Source of the DNA: Niastella vici
GTDB taxonomy: Bacteria > Bacteroidota > Bacteroidia > Chitinophagales > Chitinophagaceae
Assembly: GCF_002077945.1 (NCBI RefSeq)
Contig: NZ_LVYD01000052.1
Coordinates: forward strand, 62,001 to 126,000
Reading direction: 5' to 3'
Length of the DNA stretch: 64,000 bases
The notes beneath the pieces are model-generated. The model had not been told where the DNA came from and searched no databases. It saw only the letters and a program-made list of their open reading frames with translations. Shown piece by piece: positions 63,912 through 64,000 of the stretch. The position numbers and the translations under genes are program-made. How positions within the stretch are numbered: the stretch's first letter is position 1; every line of letters begins with the position of its first letter.

Positions 63912-64000
63912 CTACAATTCTATGTTTACGCTTTTCGAACTATGCAACACTTTAGTGCTGTTATTTGCTGCTGCATCTTTCTTATTCAGATTGCCTCTGA
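63912..64000 (-). CDS. C-terminal end of an unidentified gene, cut by the window edge
   Basis: A minus-strand frame open from the window edge to TAG at 63912-63914 gives 28 hydrophilic residues ending KSVNIEL, 12 bases before the alpha/beta hydrolase start, an operon-like spacing. The tail is too short to identify. The opposite strand has an equally open, very hydrophobic frame starting at ATG 63922, so the choice is uncertain. Confidence 0.4.
   Translation of the reverse strand, partial: RGNLNKKDAAANNSTKVLHSSKSVNIEL

Noticed and set aside
63922-64000. Plus-strand ORF starting with ATG at the right edge, strongly hydrophobic
   Set aside because: It is the complement of a hydrophilic minus-strand frame that ends 12 bases before the co-oriented hydrolase gene, a normal operon spacing. 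Not excluded, only less likely.

Overview
The window reads as chromosomal DNA of a Bacteroidota bacterium, most likely order Chitinophagales (Chitinophagaceae-like). Reasons: a full-length SprA translocon gene directly behind ruvA; two type IX secretion (T9SS) cargo proteins with C-terminal sorting or gliding-associated domains; the futalosine menaquinone genes mqnB-mqnD; TAnnTTTG-type -7 promoter boxes with no Shine-Dalgarno sequences; and many short lipoproteins and intergenic palindromes of the kind common in this group. It is a mostly housekeeping, gene-dense region. I see no prophage, insertion sequence, CRISPR array, tRNA or rRNA.

Layout. 0-5.5 kb: 3' part of an Ldh-family dehydrogenase, aspartokinase behind a structured leader, a secreted esterase-like hydrolase, a small lipoprotein, and queA behind a structured leader. 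6-12 kb: a very large TraB/GumN protein, a DUF1415 protein and a fused oligopeptide-type ABC ATPase. 12-20 kb: a thioester alpha-2-macroglobulin lipoprotein divergent from penicillin-binding protein 1C, a recognised periplasmic defence and wall-repair pair. 20-25 kb: two tandem head-GIN (DUF2807) proteins, guaA and a type I periplasmic binding protein. 25-34 kb: a ligase-associated (LHR) DNA-repair cluster of exonuclease, ATP-dependent ligase and DEXH helicase, split by a diheme cytochrome gene and a T9SS cargo gene. 34-39 kb: a large gene-free stretch, an orphan NarL-type response regulator, a class IV aminotransferase overlapping a photolyase, and an APH-fold kinase. 39-43 kb: mqnB-mqnD, then two tandem 6-pyruvoyl-tetrahydropterin-synthase paralogs and folE. 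43-51 kb: fabD, an S41 protease, a GNAT acetyltransferase, a D-aminoacylase-like lipoprotein, a trans-sulfuration PLP enzyme and fabH. 51-64 kb: ruvA-sprA, a small secreted protein, an SDR, a PKD/gliding-associated surface protein, an alpha/beta hydrolase and a gene end running off the window.

Themes. Queuosine/pterin synthesis is represented at two places (queA; PTPS paralogs plus folE). Fatty-acid initiation is represented by fabD and fabH in separate units. SprA supplies the outer-membrane channel for the two T9SS cargo proteins. Most transcription units end in clear hairpin terminators, several of which share a CCGGTAA stem core.

The most unusual signals are non-coding: mutually exclusive hairpins with a possible leader peptide before aspartokinase; a 92-nt three-helix leader before queA; an 11-nt-phased repeat that folds into a four-helix hairpin near 35.6 kb; -7 boxes so close to ATG that three genes are probably leaderless; and an intergenic-type repeat apparently captured in frame by the LHR helicase. 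I did not find a clearly new multi-gene protein system.
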